From Pimelobacter simplex (GTDB taxonomy: Bacteria > Actinomycetota > Actinomycetes > Propionibacteriales > Nocardioidaceae), in assembly GCA_016803235.1 (NCBI GenBank), contig JADCLI010000001.1, positions 1 through 64,000 of the forward strand: a DNA stretch of 64,000 nucleotides. The letters are read 5' to 3'. Both the position numbers and the translations under genes were made by a program. Below the pieces are notes generated by a model. The model did not search any database. It was not told the origin of the DNA and saw only the letters and a list, made by a program, of their open reading frames with translations. Shown here piece by piece: positions 63,886 to 64,000 of this stretch. Position 1 is the stretch's first letter. Each line of letters starts with the position of its first letter.

Positions 63886-64000
63886 TGTCCGGTACGAAGC
63901 GGGTCGCGCGCGAGGCGGTGCTCTGGCTCGGTGGGATCCTGGGCGCCGCCTGCCTGGTGTCCCTCCTCGCGGGCTGGGCCCTCAACGTCACGCCCCTGGT
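63885..64000 (+). CDS. Second signal peptidase I, cut by the window edge
   Basis: ATG at 63885, overlapping the previous stop (TGATG). The visible 38 residues (MSGTKRVAREAVLWLGGILG and LNVTPLV) match the N-terminus and the helix ahead of the catalytic Ser loop of SipW-type peptidases. Continues beyond the window, so identity is inferred from this start and from context. Confidence 0.6.
   Translation, partial: MSGTKRVAREAVLWLGGILGAACLVSLLAGWALNVTPL

Overview
The window is about 71-73% GC by eye, with GTG/TTG starts common, many 4-bp ATGA/GTGA gene overlaps, and many genes that start 6-8 bases after a TANNNT -10 box with no ribosome binding site. Together with actinobacterial signatures (DUF3046-recA-recX, thrS-HIT-pgsA order, LexA boxes of the TCGAAC-N4-GTTCGA type, a long-form GlyA), this points to a chromosomal segment of a high-GC actinobacterium, most likely a Nocardioides-like member of the Nocardioidaceae. 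No rRNA, transposase, phage gene or CRISPR array was seen.

Layout. 1-5.1 kb: the end of a class F sortase, a tandem pair of MFS exporters, and a small ArsR/AHSA1/DinB-type operon with its own palindrome-flanked promoter. 5.1-7.75 kb: a NAD salvage unit (in-frame PncB-PncA fusion plus an NrtR-like Nudix regulator). 7.8-10.5 kb: orphan adenine methyltransferase, VOC protein and a secreted protein. 10.6-18.3 kb: complete histidine utilisation cluster (IclR regulator divergent from hutH-hutU-M20 amidohydrolase-hutF-hutI). 18.3-20.8 kb: DM13, DUF389, a GyrA-tower-like small protein and a DinB protein. 20.8-26.9 kb: DUF3046, MFS, recA (LexA-type and PafBC-type promoter motifs), recX, phosphoribosyltransferase, PPK2, HipA-like kinase and DUF3037. 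27-30.5 kb: assimilatory sulfate reduction operon. 30.8-37.2 kb: glyA, a CitAB-type two-component system facing a dicarboxylate carrier, and an APH-like kinase. 37.3-41.5 kb: YihY, K+ channel, small proteins, a LexA-box small ORF, a 6C-like small RNA and YjbQ.

41.5-49.8 kb: aldolase/racemase-like enzyme, sugar-lactone oxidase, LysR, then a hydroxyquinol (resorcinol-type) catabolic operon under a divergent AraC regulator. 49.9-54.1 kb: a three-tRNA operon (Gly, Cys, Val-GAC) on the minus strand and a tRNA-Val(CAC) on the plus strand enclose a GAF regulator, a DUF1772 protein and an NTF2/flavin-monooxygenase fusion. 54.2-61.1 kb: excalibur protein, Dps, thrS, lipoprotein, TetR, HIT, pgsA, pdxS. 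61.3-64 kb: a SipW-type surface-protein export cluster (two substrates with alternate signal peptides, two signal peptidases, one LPDTG-anchored protein) running off the right edge.

Best candidates for something little described: the SipW/LPDTG cluster at the right edge, the free-standing GyrA-tower-like protein, the LexA-box small ORF, the PncB-PncA fusion with an internal ribosome binding site, and the M20 hydrolase that seems to replace HutG. All function calls rest on reading motifs by eye; no database search was run.
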